A stretch of DNA of 64,000 bases from Gnetum montanum (GCA_015680685.1 MNCI01015901.1:35524-99523); one strand, 5' to 3'. Positions 46,840 through 58,919 are shown, numbered from the stretch's first letter. The notes: generated by a model from the sequence alone, not told the origin. A program made the numbers and translations.

Positions 46840-48399
46840 CTTTTGTTAAAAATCCATACCTTAAAAAAAGAGCTCAAAGGAGAATTGATTTTTTAATAAT
46901 TTTATTTTGTATTTTTTTGGTAAGTGCTTCTCTTCCTTTCTTGAATTAGGATGTTATTTCTTTTTCTTTGTATTTTTAAGTTATCACTTTATTGTGTAGC
47001 TAGACTCTATTGAAGTGTTGCTCTTCTTACATAACCCAAAATCATTTAATTAACATGGAGTCAAGTATTTACGCAATGAATAAATCTTAATTTGATTTTC
47101 TTAATGTTTTTTTATTTTTTATTAAATCTTAATAAGAATATCTCATTAATAAAATTATTTATTAGATTTATAAATTATAATTAATTAATTCCTTTAAATA
47201 GATTAGCAAAGCTATGTGGAGTTTTGTGATAATTTTACATTGAGAAGGTCATACTTATACAAAATTGTTTTGGCCATTAAGGGTGTAACTAAAAAGATTT
47301 TATTGCTTTGTGTATTAGTGTCACACTTATCCCATAAGAGATTGTAGCATGGTTTGCATGTGTGTTTAATTTTTTCCTTGCACCTATCTTGCAAGGGATT
47401 ACAACAAGTTTTATTTATTGTTGAATTATTTATATTTATAAAATACATAAAAATTATAAAAATATCATTTTCCTACCTTGGCAACATAGGTTTCCTCATT
47501 TATATCATAGATACTATAGCATTTGTATTTATTGAATGCAATGATATACACAAGTAAACTTTGTAATTCACATTTTTGTCATCTTGAATGTTTATGATTG
47601 ATTTGTTACACATACCATTAATAGACCTCTTATGATCTCGACTAGGAAAGACTCTATCATTGACATCATTATTGAGAAATGTGTTTGTGAATTTCTTGTT
47701 TTATTTTTACATTTACAATTTTCCGTTTCTTAGTTCTTAATTTTGTATAAAATAAAGAACTAAAGCAATCATGATTGAATTGAACAAGATAAATAAATTA
47801 TAAAAGCCCTAATTGATCCAAATTACTTTGAAAACATGGTGAATAAAGAAACACCTCCTATTATGATGAAATTTCATCAAGACAAACTAGGATGATGAGG
47901 GGATGTACATGGACAATTTTGCAAAAAATCTAGAAAGGCTGAGCTTACTACTTGAGAAGGATTTGTCCAACCAAGGTTTCATTAAGGATTTGGTGGATTT
48001 CAAATTCATGTTTCCCCAACAATTATAGTATGTTATCATAAGAAGTAAGAGCTTCATGATATGATTATGGAGCAAGAGTATGAGTGCATACATGCTCAAA
48101 AGCAGGTAGGACCTTCTCCTAGAGACTTGCATTGTTACAACATGAATGATTATAGGAGAAGAAGTTCTATGCATCTTTGTCCATGTGGTCTAAGCTACAA
48201 TTGTGGTAACTTAAAGTAGTTCATCATTCTTCATTTGTTTTCCTTAATTTGAATGAAGGTGTTAATAGTTTGAATGATACATTGTTTCCATGAATCTACC
48301 AATGTCAAATTCATGAAGTAGTTTGCATCTCAACTAAAAGTATTTAGGAGAGAAAAATTAGAAAAGGTTGATATTTTTACATTCAACAAGCAATTGAAT
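46840..48399. other. AT-rich sequence, no gene recognised
   Basis: Long A and T runs and short frames. A frame on the minus strand at 48174-47887 has no recognisable similarity. The region presumably contains the remaining 3' part of element E (minus strand), too decayed to read. Confidence 0.35.
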
Positions 48400-48884
48400 T
48401 ATGATCCATAGCTTCATATTCAAGAATTTTTCATCATTTATGAGCTACAATGTTTTGGATAATGCGTGGCATGTGTCACATCGCTTAACCTTCTATAGGT
48501 AGTCACTTTCCATATGGGACTATTAGTAGCCTAACCATCTAATATTAGGGGCCATAGCTCTAGGTCCTATATGTCCCCCATAAAAACCCTCATGAACCTC
48601 CTCTAGGATTGTTTTGGTTTCAATTTTACCTAAGCACTTTAGTAATATGCCATCGTAGGATTGTCAACATAATGTGTTATCACATACAATGACATATTGC
48701 TTTGAGTGTTTATGTACAACATCCTTTTGGGTAGTAGTCAAGCCTTGTGAGGATACACCATGGATAAAGTAGAATTCAATATCATCATACCACTCCATGA
48801 CAGAAGTAATATGAATGACAGTCACAAAGGTATCCTCGGTGTTCTACATGATCGAAATAGCATAACCCATGGTTAAGATGGACA
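48400..48884 (-). pseudogene. Integrase zinc-binding region of element E
   Basis: Continues element E after the insertion of D. The minus strand reads ILEEVHEGFYGGHIGP, then NIRWLGY and a KRCDTCHAL segment, the His-His-Cys-Cys module at the start of gypsy integrases. Upstream in the same direction is the sequence linking RNase H to integrase. The bases ACTTA (48885-48889) are the left target duplication of D. The catalytic core is not readable below 48400. Confidence 0.7.
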
Positions 48885-48889
48885 ACTTA

Positions 48890-49877
48890 TGATGAGACCC
48901 GATTCGCACAAGCCGCAATATCACGTACACAATATCACGTCGTCCCTTGCGATATCGTGGTCCGCCATCATATCTATAAATAAGAGGTGGCTCTTCCTTG
49001 TTTCTCCATCTTGAGTTAGAAGTAGGAAAACTTTGGCAGTTTGAACACTCCAGAGATAGAATATTTTCCATGTGCCCACAACAGGAGTCCTAGAGTGAAC
49101 GGATCTTTATTCGAGCAACATTGTACCTGAACACAAGTTGTGTACAGTAATAAAGACGAACTTGATTGGATAAACCTTGCAGCGCATGAAATAGAATTTT
49201 ATTTATTGTTTCTCTCTCACCCTTAAACTCCTAGAATGCGGTATGAGTATGACTTGATTACGAGCATCTAAGGATGTGTATGGTTAGTCAAGGAATCGGT
49301 TGCTCATCGCATGTGGTATGAGTATGACTTGATTATGAGCATCTCGTGTGACTACTTGGTAACCCAGTGGCATATTCCAGGATCTACGCTTGGTAATCCT
49401 AGTTGTAGTCGCACACCTCGATGTGTACGGTTAGTCAAGGAATCAGTTGCTCATCGCACTTAGGCTAGTTAGGTGCCTCAGTACAACCACTTCGAGCATG
49501 TGCATTATGTGTGGTGATCCCAGTGAAGATTAGTGTTTGATAGTTGCGGTTGCATTGGTTCAGGGTGTGTACGGTAAGTGGGAATAGATGCTGACGCAAG
49601 TTAATTTAGACTTAGGACATTAGTTAGAAATAGTTAGTTTCTCAACCCTTCACCTTGTTAGCATAGGAGAAAAAGATAAAAGACTATAAAAATCATATAC
49701 CTTAGACTTACTTAACCATACACCGTGACAACTACAAGTAAGTCTGGGAAGACAATGAATGAGTAACCCTAAGTGTTCCATGGGGCATGTAGGCATTTAG
49801 TCTACGGAGTTCGACCAGATCGCATGTGCTACACTCGTTTCGTATGGTTGAGTGTAGGGGTACCTCACCACTCATCA
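48890..49877 (+). repeat. 5' LTR of element D
   Basis: 988 bases with perfect 7-bp inverted ends TGATGAG...CTCATCA. The TATA box CTATAAATA is at 48974-48982, preceded by GATATC-type palindromes (about 48921-48958). Transcription would run into the internal region on the plus strand. Confidence 0.92.
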
Positions 49878-49878
49878 T

Positions 49879-49896
49879 TGGTGCTGTTGTCAGGGA
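49879..49896 (+). promoter_or_regulatory. Primer binding site of element D (tRNA-Asp type)
   Basis: TGGTGCTGTTGTCAGGGA, one base after the LTR, matches the tRNA-Asp complement TGGCGCCGTTGCCGGGGA at 14 of 18 positions. All four differences are transitions (three C to T, one G to A), three at CpG and one at CHG context. Confidence 0.85.
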
Positions 49897-50020
49897 CTAA
49901 GTGTTTGTGCGCTGAATAGAACATAAAGGATATCACTCACATCATTGGGAGGCTAAAAGAACCTTTGGGTTAATCAACTAAAAAATTATATAATGGTCAT
50001 TAGCACACCCATAAATAATA

Positions 50021-52440
50021 ATGTCTTCTTCTAAAAAGAGCACATCACCTAAGGATAATACAAAAGATAGTTGGCAATAAAAAACACATAGCCGAAATTA
50101 GCCAAGTCCTCAACAGTATAGAGTAACATATACTCATCCCAATGAGTATATTCTGAATTTTAATTTTATCTTCCATCAAGATGAATAGTTGTGCTGGAGA
50201 GATTTGCAAGGTAACATTGTGTTACCTCCAGATCGATCAATGTCTAACATGCTCTTCCGTGCTTTGGCACAGATAGGCATGACAGAGTTATACACCGAAT
50301 ATGTTGCAGAAGACTTTGACATGAGGGATTATCATCCCATAGAAGCACAACATATAAGGGATGCAAGGAAGGAGAGCCAACATACATAGTTGAAGGGAAA
50401 ATAGATCCCGCATATCCTTAGTAAAACTAGAGATAGTGAACCAGTTACAACTGGTTCACTATCTAGAGATGTTCCCCCTCTTAACGAAAGTGAAGAGGTA
50501 GAGTATCAGAACCTATGCTCAACAATACATATCCTTGGTTCTGATGATCGTGAACACCAACTGTTCATAGAGGGAACAACCACTCATGCTAAGGATGAGC
50601 ACTTTGATCATCATCACGATCGGGGCCGGAGTAGCAGAAGAGAAAATAGGAAACATTGTCATGGCGATGGTTCTCCTTTTTCTTCCCCTTCTTCACATCA
50701 CTCATCCTCTCTTTCCACCTTTGGGCACAATCATGAACACAACGGAGAGGATAAAAGTAAGAAAAATAAGAAACCTCGATGAGAGAGTCGAGAGAGAGGA
50801 CAAGGGCATGAACGTAGGGAGAGTACGGAACAACGAAGACACCATAGGCGTCATGGACAAGATGATCATGATGAGCCCCTACTTGCAACCCGAAGTATGC
50901 TTGACATAACAAAGGCAATTAGAATTCCCACAAGGCATCTAAAAGATAGTCGTATCAGATGGTTAGACATGAACAACATCCCGCGGTTTGAAGGGGGATA
51001 CAACGTTGATCCACAACATCATTTATAGGCATTCCACAATGCCTGCGCCTTGCAGAATATAGAGAATGTGTGGCAAAAACTTAAGTTGTTCCCTAGGACA
51101 CTCATTAAAGAAGCAAAGAGCTGGTACCGATCCTTAGAATCAGAAACCATCAGGAGGTGGAGTACGATGCTAGAATTATTCAATGATAAGTATCAGGTGT
51201 ACTCCAGAGTGTCCAATTTGCGTAAGCAGATCCAAGGCTGGAAGCAAGGTTATCATGAACCCTTGGATGCCACCATGGCCCAATACTACACATTATTACA
51301 TTGTTCCCCGGGCCATGGTTACGCTTAGCTGGATCAACTTCGCCACATCGTGGATGGGCTAAGGCATGAAACTCAAAGAAACCTTGGGACTTATGCCCAA
51401 GGGAAATTATCCAAACTTAGAGTTTGTGAAGTACAAAGATTGTTGGAGCAAGTAGCAAACGAAGAAGGTGAGCTATGAAAAAGGGAAAGTGCAGAAGAGT
51501 ACAACTGTGATCCCTCTCTTCGAAAGAAGGGAGTGAAATTTTGCGATGAAGAGGATGAGTTATCAATTGAAAAGTTGGTGACCAGGAAAACCTTGTCGAT
51601 TCAAAAATTAACAATAGAAATAGCAGCTAAGGTAGATGGCGTATGGAGTTCCTTAGAATCTAAAATTGAAATTGTCCTAAAAATTGTAGAAGAGTCTAAG
51701 GTAGAACAAAGTAGTGACAAAGGTAAGACAAAGTGGAGAGATTTAAGCCCTGCACATAACAAGGGTAAGGGTAAAATCACTAACTCTGATGTAGTTGTGG
51801 AATCAGACACAGATGATGATGGTGGATGTGAGATCTGCCATTATGACCATCTTAAGGGATGTTGTCCAATTATCTCACATCTACAGGAGTTTGGGGTGTA
51901 TGTGCTTAATCCAAGACTCAACCAATGGCAAACACCCCGAAGGTTACCTTATCCACAAGGTAACCCAAGGAAATTCCACCAACCGTTAATGTATTATCCA
52001 AGTGGAACTCCACCACAACCCATCAGACAACATCAACAATGGTAATACCCACAGTCATGGGGGATGCCACTACCAAAACAACAGTACCCTTACCGGCAAC
52101 CTGATCCGTATGGTTATTATGTGCAGCAACCGATCTCTCTGAGTGACTCTATGGGTCACACAACTCCCCACCATCACTACCAAGTTCGAGAGTACTTTAG
52201 GAGGACTCCTTCTCTTCCGGGAGACACTCCGTACCCATATCATCCTCCTAATCTGTCCACACCTCTTCCACCTGTAGTTCCCTTAACACCTCCTACTCCA
52301 ATAATGCAGGGGAAACTTTTGACTCAACCGCAACAACGTCATGCTGCGAGAGCTGTAAATATTCAACCTACTACTGGTTTTGACAACTGTAAAAAGAGAA
52401 GACCTTTCTTCAGAACCAAAAACCCAGACAAACTCTCGTA
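50021..52440 (+). pseudogene. gag of element D
   Basis: Start MSSSKKSTSPK at 50021; the first stop is codon 20 (TAA at 50078). Parts: CWRDLQGNIVLPPDRS and a RDYHPIEAQ motif (50189-50389); His-rich HFDHHHDRG and Lys/Glu-rich stretch (about 50580-50910); core gag domain at 51050-51328 with SWYRSLESETIRRWSTMLELF; linker; cysteine motif CX2CX3HX3C at 51827-51862; Pro/Gln/Tyr-rich C-terminus at 52064-52441. It is the best preserved gag in the window but is still broken by several stops and frameshifts. Confidence 0.8.
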
Positions 52441-52539
52441 ACAACAAGCGGTTAAGCCCATGTACACTCCTCCACCATCCAACACTTCAGAGTACCCTTC
52501 AGTCCAACAGAGGATAACGCATACGGTTATGTTAACACA

Positions 52540-52747
52540 TACCATAACTGACTAGATTAAGGAAGGCCACCTTCCTAGAAAACTAACCGACCCTGGGAGT
52601 CCCTTAATCTACCTTCAAGTCACCAGAAATGAACCACATAGGGCTCTTCTTGACTCAGGTTCCAGAGTCAACTTAATATCACGAGAGATGTATCACGCCT
52701 AGAACCTGCCCCAACTTAAGAAGAGCAACATCCAACTAGAGCTGGCA
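52540..52747 (+). pseudogene. Aspartic protease of element D, cut by the gap
   Basis: GHLPRKLTDPGSPLIYLQV, then ALLDSGSRVNLIS with the active-site codons DSGS at 52652-52663. The sequence runs into Ns at 52748. It matches 5890-5640 of element A. Confidence 0.75.
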
Positions 52748-53717
52748 NNNNNNNNNNNNNNNNNNNNNNNNNNNNNNNNNNNNNNNNNNNNNNNNNNNNN
52801 NNNNNNNNNNNNNNNNNNNNNNNNNNNNNNNNNNNNNNNNNNNNNNNNNNNNNNNNNNNNNNNNNNNNNNNNNNNNNNNNNNNNNNNNNNNNNNNNNNNN
52901 NNNNNNNNNNNNNNNNNNNNNNNNNNNNNNNNNNNNNNNNNNNNNNNNNNNNNNNNNNNNNNNNNNNNNNNNNNNNNNNNNNNNNNNNNNNNNNNNNNNN
53001 NNNNNNNNNNNNNNNNNNNNNNNNNNNNNNNNNNNNNNNNNNNNNNNNNNNNNNNNNNNNNNNNNNNNNNNNNNNNNNNNNNNNNNNNNNNNNNNNNNNN
53101 NNNNNNNNNNNNNNNNNNNNNNNNNNNNNNNNNNNNNNNNNNNNNNNNNNNNNNNNNNNNNNNNNNNNNNNNNNNNNNNNNNNNNNNNNNNNNNNNNNNN
53201 NNNNNNNNNNNNNNNNNNNNNNNNNNNNNNNNNNNNNNNNNNNNNNNNNNNNNNNNNNNNNNNNNNNNNNNNNNNNNNNNNNNNNNNNNNNNNNNNNNNN
53301 NNNNNNNNNNNNNNNNNNNNNNNNNNNNNNNNNNNNNNNNNNNNNNNNNNNNNNNNNNNNNNNNNNNNNNNNNNNNNNNNNNNNNNNNNNNNNNNNNNNN
53401 NNNNNNNNNNNNNNNNNNNNNNNNNNNNNNNNNNNNNNNNNNNNNNNNNNNNNNNNNNNNNNNNNNNNNNNNNNNNNNNNNNNNNNNNNNNNNNNNNNNN
53501 NNNNNNNNNNNNNNNNNNNNNNNNNNNNNNNNNNNNNNNNNNNNNNNNNNNNNNNNNNNNNNNNNNNNNNNNNNNNNNNNNNNNNNNNNNNNNNNNNNNN
53601 NNNNNNNNNNNNNNNNNNNNNNNNNNNNNNNNNNNNNNNNNNNNNNNNNNNNNNNNNNNNNNNNNNNNNNNNNNNNNNNNNNNNNNNNNNNNNNNNNNNN
53701 NNNNNNNNNNNNNNNNN
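52748..53717. other. Assembly gap, 970 Ns
   Basis: Unknown sequence inside element D, between the protease and the 3' untranslated region. In A the equivalent interval is about 1.16 kb, so the stated gap length is plausible. Confidence 0.99.
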
Positions 53718-55126
53718 TTGGGTGCTTGAATGTTTTCTTCTTGAGTTTTCTTACTGTTCCAATGTTACCCACTCACCGAGAAGCTGAGTAATAAAAATAA
53801 CAAAGTCTTTGCATGGTGTGGTTCTCACGCATAAAAATACAAAACAAAAAATCAAAAAAAAAGAGAGAAAAAAGAAAAAGAAGAAAAAGTGAGAATTCAA
53901 AGCATACCCCTTAGATGAAATAAACTTGGGCTACAAGCACTGGTTATGGAACCAAAAGTGTTCCCTCTAACTAAGGCCCTTCTTGCTTCCCCTTCTCTCA
54001 TTATTTCGTCGAAATGGTGGTGACTCTTGGGGAAGGCATTCTTGTTACCCAAGTGGATGGTTAGGCCAAATGCATTGATGCAAAGTCACTGGAAGTGGTT
54101 GGTTTGAGGCTGGATTTGGAATGAGACTTGCCAAGTCACATTAATCATGTAACACATAAGGGGCTGTACACCACCATGTTCTTGGGATTCCATTCCATTC
54201 TATTCTCTTCATCCTTCTCTCCATTCTTTACCTCATTGTCGATTGTATCATTAGTGTATATATTTTGGTTGATACATTGTGTTCTTTTTGGTAAATTCTT
54301 GTGGTTAAGACTTTAACTCTTGTTCCAAATGGCATTCCCAAAGCCTACGGACTCTTCGAATGTGGGATTGTCAGGGCATTTGGGGAGGACCCCCTAACAT
54401 TCCTATTTGGAGCATCCGTTAACTTCTTTTCCCTAACATTTTTGCAATTGATTTTATTTTGTTCATTACCATCTTGACATCCATTTTATCGATGTTTTTA
54501 GTTGTCCCTTTTTATCTATCTTATTTCTCCTTTTCTTTCTCTATTCTAATGCTACCGGAGGTTCGCGATTAGTCATGGGGGTATGGGGCCCGATTTTTTT
54601 GATTTTCTCCTAGCCCCAAATTTTTTGATTTTTTTCCTAACCCCTACACCTTTGGTAGTCATCATTAATATATCTCCAGATCTGTATCAACCATACCACA
54701 ACCTAGTCAATGGACTTACATTGAAGCAAGGTATTAATTACATGATGATTCATTTACCCTTGCTAATATAAGATTGTGTTATGTGTGCAGATGGCGATCA
54801 TACAACAATGGATTGGATTTGGAGCAAACACTTGGAATGGAGCGGTGCTGAAAGTAGCTATACAAGGAGCAATATGGATAGCACGCTTACTGATGGATAA
54901 CAAAAGACGTAATCTTAGCATTGGCAGCAGCAACACTTCTTTCTATCTCTCTCTTTCTCTCAAGCTGCCAACTAAGGCCTGATGTCATTGTAATAAGGTG
55001 TTCACCCTTGTTATCATGAACACCATTTTTGTCAAGTCTTGTAATAATGATTCGTTCACATGTCATCCCATTAGTTCCATTCCCCTCAATAATTTCATAC
55101 CTTCCCAATATTATTGTAAGGAACTT
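53718..55126 (+). other. 3' untranslated region of element D
   Basis: Homologous to 3113-4480 (minus strand) of A. It contains the GGGCTACAAGCACTGGTTATG-like block (about 53930-53950) and GGGGAGGACCCCCT (54382-54395). A GTCATGGGGGTA copy at 54573-54584 is not the functional purine tract: in A the corresponding place is also far from the LTR. The real tract is missing at the LTR junction. Confidence 0.6.
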
Positions 55127-56128
55127 GGGCCGTCACGATATCGCATCCCATGTGATATCGTGTACGCGATATTGCATCGTCCCCTGCAATATCGTGTATG
55201 CGATATCACAGTTCGCCACCATATCTATAAATAAGAGGTGGATATCCCTTGTTTCTCCATCCTGAGTTAGAAGTAAGGAAACTATGGTAGTTTGAACACT
55301 CTAGAGATAGAATATTTTCCATGTGCCCACAGCAGGAGTCCTAGAGTGAACGGATCTTTATTCGAGCAACATTTTACTTGAACATAAGTTGTGGATGGCA
55401 ATAAAGATGAACTTGATTGGATAAACCTTGTAGCGCATAGAATAGGATTTTATTCATTGTTTCTCTCTCACCCTTAAACTCCTAGAATGCGATATGAGTA
55501 CGACTTGATTACGAGCATTTAAGGATGTGTACGATTAGTCAAGGAATCGGTTGCTCGTTGCATGCAGTATGAGTACGACTTGATTATGAGCATCTCGTGT
55601 GACTACTTGGTAACCCAGTGGCATATTCCAAGATCTACACTTGGTAATCCTAATTGTAGTCGCACACCCCGATGTGTACGATTAGTCAAGGAATCGGTTG
55701 CTCATCACACTTAGGCTAGTTAGGTGCCTCAGTACGATCACTTTGAGTACGTGCGTTATGCATGGTGATCCCAGTGATGATTAGCATTTGGTAGCCACGG
55801 TTGCATCGGTTCAGGGTGTGTATGGTAATTGGGAACAGATGTTGATGCTAGTTAATTTAGACTTAGGACATTAGTTAGAAATAGTTAGTTTCTCAACCCT
55901 TCACCTCGTTAGCATAGGAGAAAAAGATAAAAGACTATAAAAATCATATAACTCAGACTTACTTGACCATACACCATGACAACTACAAGTAAGTTTGAGA
56001 AGACAACAAATGATTAACCCTAAGTGTTCCATGGGGCGTGTAGGCATTTAATTTGTGGAGTTCGACCAGATCGCACGTGCTACACTCATTTCATATGGTT
56101 GAGTGTAGGGGTATCTCGCCACTCATCA
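55127..56128 (+). repeat. 3' LTR of element D, with a damaged left junction
   Basis: Matches 48890-49877, with TATAAATA at 55226-55233 and the end CTCATCA followed by ACTTA. The start is abnormal: AAGGAACTT runs straight into GGGCCGTCACG. Compared with A, about 35 bases holding the purine tract and the first LTR bases are deleted. The palindrome cluster here has more GATATC units than in the 5' LTR. Confidence 0.85.
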
Positions 56129-56133
56129 ACTTA

Positions 56134-58262
56134 CTAAACACATTTGGAATAAACATGAGGGCTAGCGTTGCGATTGCATCAGCTATTGTGTTCTCATTTG
56201 AGGGTATGGGTCGAATATCAATGTCGATAAATTTTTTTAACAATTGCTTCCCTAGGTCACAATAAGGTTGTAAGTGTTTGGCTTTATATGCATAGACTTC
56301 ATTACTTGGATAACCATAAGTTATAAATCACCTTTGATAATTAAGCATCTAATTCCTAGGTCACGAGGTACCATCATCCCTCTAATTAAACCCTCATACT
56401 TTGCTATGTTGTTTGTGCATGGAAACTAAAAACAATAGACAAAAGGGTTGGATTTCATGCAAAGAGAACATTACAATGGTAGTGGCACTAGGTCCATGGC
56501 CAGCTGAAGCTCCATCAAAGTGCATTACCATGTTAGAATCCTTAGGAACTTGGCTAATGGTATTAATTTGCTCATCAAGGAGCTTAGGATCTATGATTTC
56601 TTAGTCATCAATAGGTGAAACTGTGAGTTGCATGATTATAGCTTGACCTTTCATTGAGGATTGAGAGATGTAATGAAGGTCAAATTCTGCAGTTATGGAT
56701 TTCCATTAGGCTATATAGCTACTTTTGTAAATGTTGGTCATTATGTCTCTAAGCACATTTTCTTTGCAAATGACAATGACTTGGCTTTTGAGAAGGTAGT
56801 GTCTCCACTTCTTCAGTGATAAGACTAATGCTAGATAATACTTCTTCACTTCAACGTGTCGTGGGTAACTAATGCATGACTGAGGTAGTATACTAGCATC
56901 TCTACTCTATCTTCATGTTTTCGATAAAGTACAAAGGTAATGGATGTGTCAAAGATGGTAAGATAAATGTAAAATAGTTTACCCTCTTGTGGAGGATAGA
57001 CTATTAGTAGTTGTGCCAACTCTTGCTTAAGTTTTTCAAAGGCTTCTTGGCATTGAGCCATCCACTTGTAGTGAACCCCTTTCTTAAGCAAGTGCTGCAT
57101 GGGTTGTAACTTATTCATAAGACTAGTGATGAACCTATGAATAAATTTCAATCTGCCTTGTAATCCCCAAAGCTCCTTAAGGTTGGTAGATATTGCTAAT
57201 TTGGATATGACCTTAATCTTATCAAGATCGACACATATCCCTACTTTAGATACTACAAAGCCAAGCATTTTACTAGTCTTGATACCAAAGACACATTTCT
57301 CAGGATTGAGCCCAAGCTCATACTTGAGGCATCATTTAAGCACAAGATCTAGGTCATTAGCATGATCATTGACCACTTTAGACTTAACATCTATATCATC
57401 CATGTAATCATTGAGTAAACCTAGCATCTAATTGCTGAAGATATAGGTCATAGATTGTTGATAGATTTCTCTTGCATTCTTAAGGCCAAAGGGCATCATG
57501 GTATAGCTAAAGGTACCCCAAGGGGTCATGAAGGTCATACTAAGTTGGTGTTCTAGGTTGATCCTAATCTAGTTGTACCCCAAGAATCTATCCATAAAGA
57601 ACAACAAGTCATGTTCGATCATAGTATCAATAAGTTGATCAATACTAGGCAAAGGAAAGTCATCCTTAATAGTCACTTTATTTAGGTCTCGAAAATTGAT
57701 GTAATTATAGATACTCCCATTATTCTTAGAGACTACCACTATGTTGGACACCCATTCTACATAGCTATTAGCCCTAATGAAACTAGCTTGGTAGAGCTTT
57801 GAGATCTCATCATGAACTTCCAAGGACAAGTTTGGTCTAGTTTTGGGCACTTTTTTCTTAATTGGCATAATGCTAGGATCTAGTATGATGTGGTGCTTGA
57901 CTAAGCATGGGTCTAGGCCTAGCATATCTTTATATGAGTAGGAAAAGAAATCAATGTTGCCTTGGAGGACCTTGGTGATATCTTGAGCCTGTTGAAGTTT
58001 CAGTGAGGAACTTAGCTTAAAGGTTTTCACCTCACCACTATGTGTTGTGAAAGGAACCTCAACTAGAGAGTCTTTGGTTATGTCACCTGCATCTAAGGCA
58101 AGGGTTTGACTACGTATTTAGGCCATTCTAGAGGTTTCTCTATCAAGGCTACGTGGCCAACAAGACTCTCAAGCTCAAGATCTAGGTACCTAGGGTTGAT
58201 ATACCATTCTACATCACCATGGAATTCACTTAGGCTCAAAGGTATACTAATCTACTCCCAAG
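56134..58262 (-). pseudogene. Element E: RT, RNase H and archaeal-type RNase H of a Tat-like gypsy element
   Basis: Minus-strand pol fragment. RT at 58080-57560: YKDMLGLDP, VKHHIILDPS, WVSNIVVVSKNNGSI, FRDLNKVTIKDDFPLPSIDQLID, FMDRFLGYN. Connection and RNase H at 57268-56846: MLGFVVSKVGICVDLDKIK, LKELWGLQGRLKFIHRF. A second, archaeal-type RNase H follows, with MHFDGASAGHGPSA near 56525 and NIAKYEGLIRG near 56410, then ADAIATLA at about 56165. A dual RNase H is a mark of the Tat lineage. Element D inserted after it; integrase continues at 48884. Several stops make it inactive. Confidence 0.8.
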
Positions 58263-58494
58263 TACTCATACTTTAATCCTACATGTCAATAGAAGCATAT
58301 TAAGTAGAACTTGGATAAAAGTGAATAAATAATGCTAAAATGCTATAAAATTATGCAAATTCATGCTATTGTAATGTAAACAAGATTATCCAAGGCTATA
58401 AATAGAGTAGAAACAAGTAAACAAAGTGGAACAAGGGGCAAATAAAGCGAAGTATGAGAAATATGACTACAAACAATCAACAAGGATCACAATT

Positions 58495-58625
58495 TTGTTA
58501 GTTTTAGGCCTTAGCGAGCCATGATGTCAGGTTAGAGTCTTGGTGGACTATAATGCTAGTTTAAGGCCTTAACGGGCCATGATGCTAGTTTAAGGCCATA
58601 GTAGGCCATGGTCACATGATGCCAT
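58495..58625. repeat. Short tandem repeats of a GGCCTTA-GGCCATGATG unit
   Basis: At least three imperfect copies of a unit of roughly 33-60 bases containing TTTAAGGCCTTA and GGGCCATGATGCTAG, at about 58500, 58558 and 58591, with a further related copy near 58855. They lead into the larger array downstream. Confidence 0.6.
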
Positions 58626-58919
58626 ATAGTGGTTAGGGAAGGCCAAACCCCACTATTTGATACCAATAAAAGGCTAAACAAAGGCATATAAGGCTATACT
58701 AAGGCAAGTAAAGAAAATATAAGGCTACAAGGTCAACAATGCAACACAAGCCCAATAGTAAGTTAAAACATCATGTAATAAGATCAAATTAATCAAAAAC
58801 AAGCTACATATGGTGAAATTTTACTAATATAGGTAAACAGGGGTTAGATTTTGCTAGTTTTAGGCCTTAGAAGGCCATGGCTTAAGGCTACAAGGTTATT
58901 AGGTGAGTTTAGGCATTAG

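Larger units (their letters stand above)
48890..56128 (+). mobile_element. Element D: gag-protease LTR retrotransposon inserted in E
   Basis: LTRs at 48890-49877 and 55127-56128; perfect target duplication ACTTA at 48885-48889 and 56129-56133. It contains PBS, gag, protease start, a 970-N gap and a 3' untranslated region. It is the same family as A: LTRs, gag and untranslated region all match. If the gap length is right there is no room for RT, RNase H and integrase, so D, like A, is non-autonomous. LTRs differ at 10 of 132 positions in 48971-49102 against 55222-55353, similar to A. Confidence 0.9.

Noticed and set aside
48844-49071. Minus-strand open frame of 75 codons spanning the left end of D
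   Set aside because: It is a chance fusion of element E codons with the D LTR across the insertion site.
52699-53772. Long minus-strand open frame of 357 codons
   Set aside because: Almost all of it is the 970-N assembly gap; it has no sequence content.
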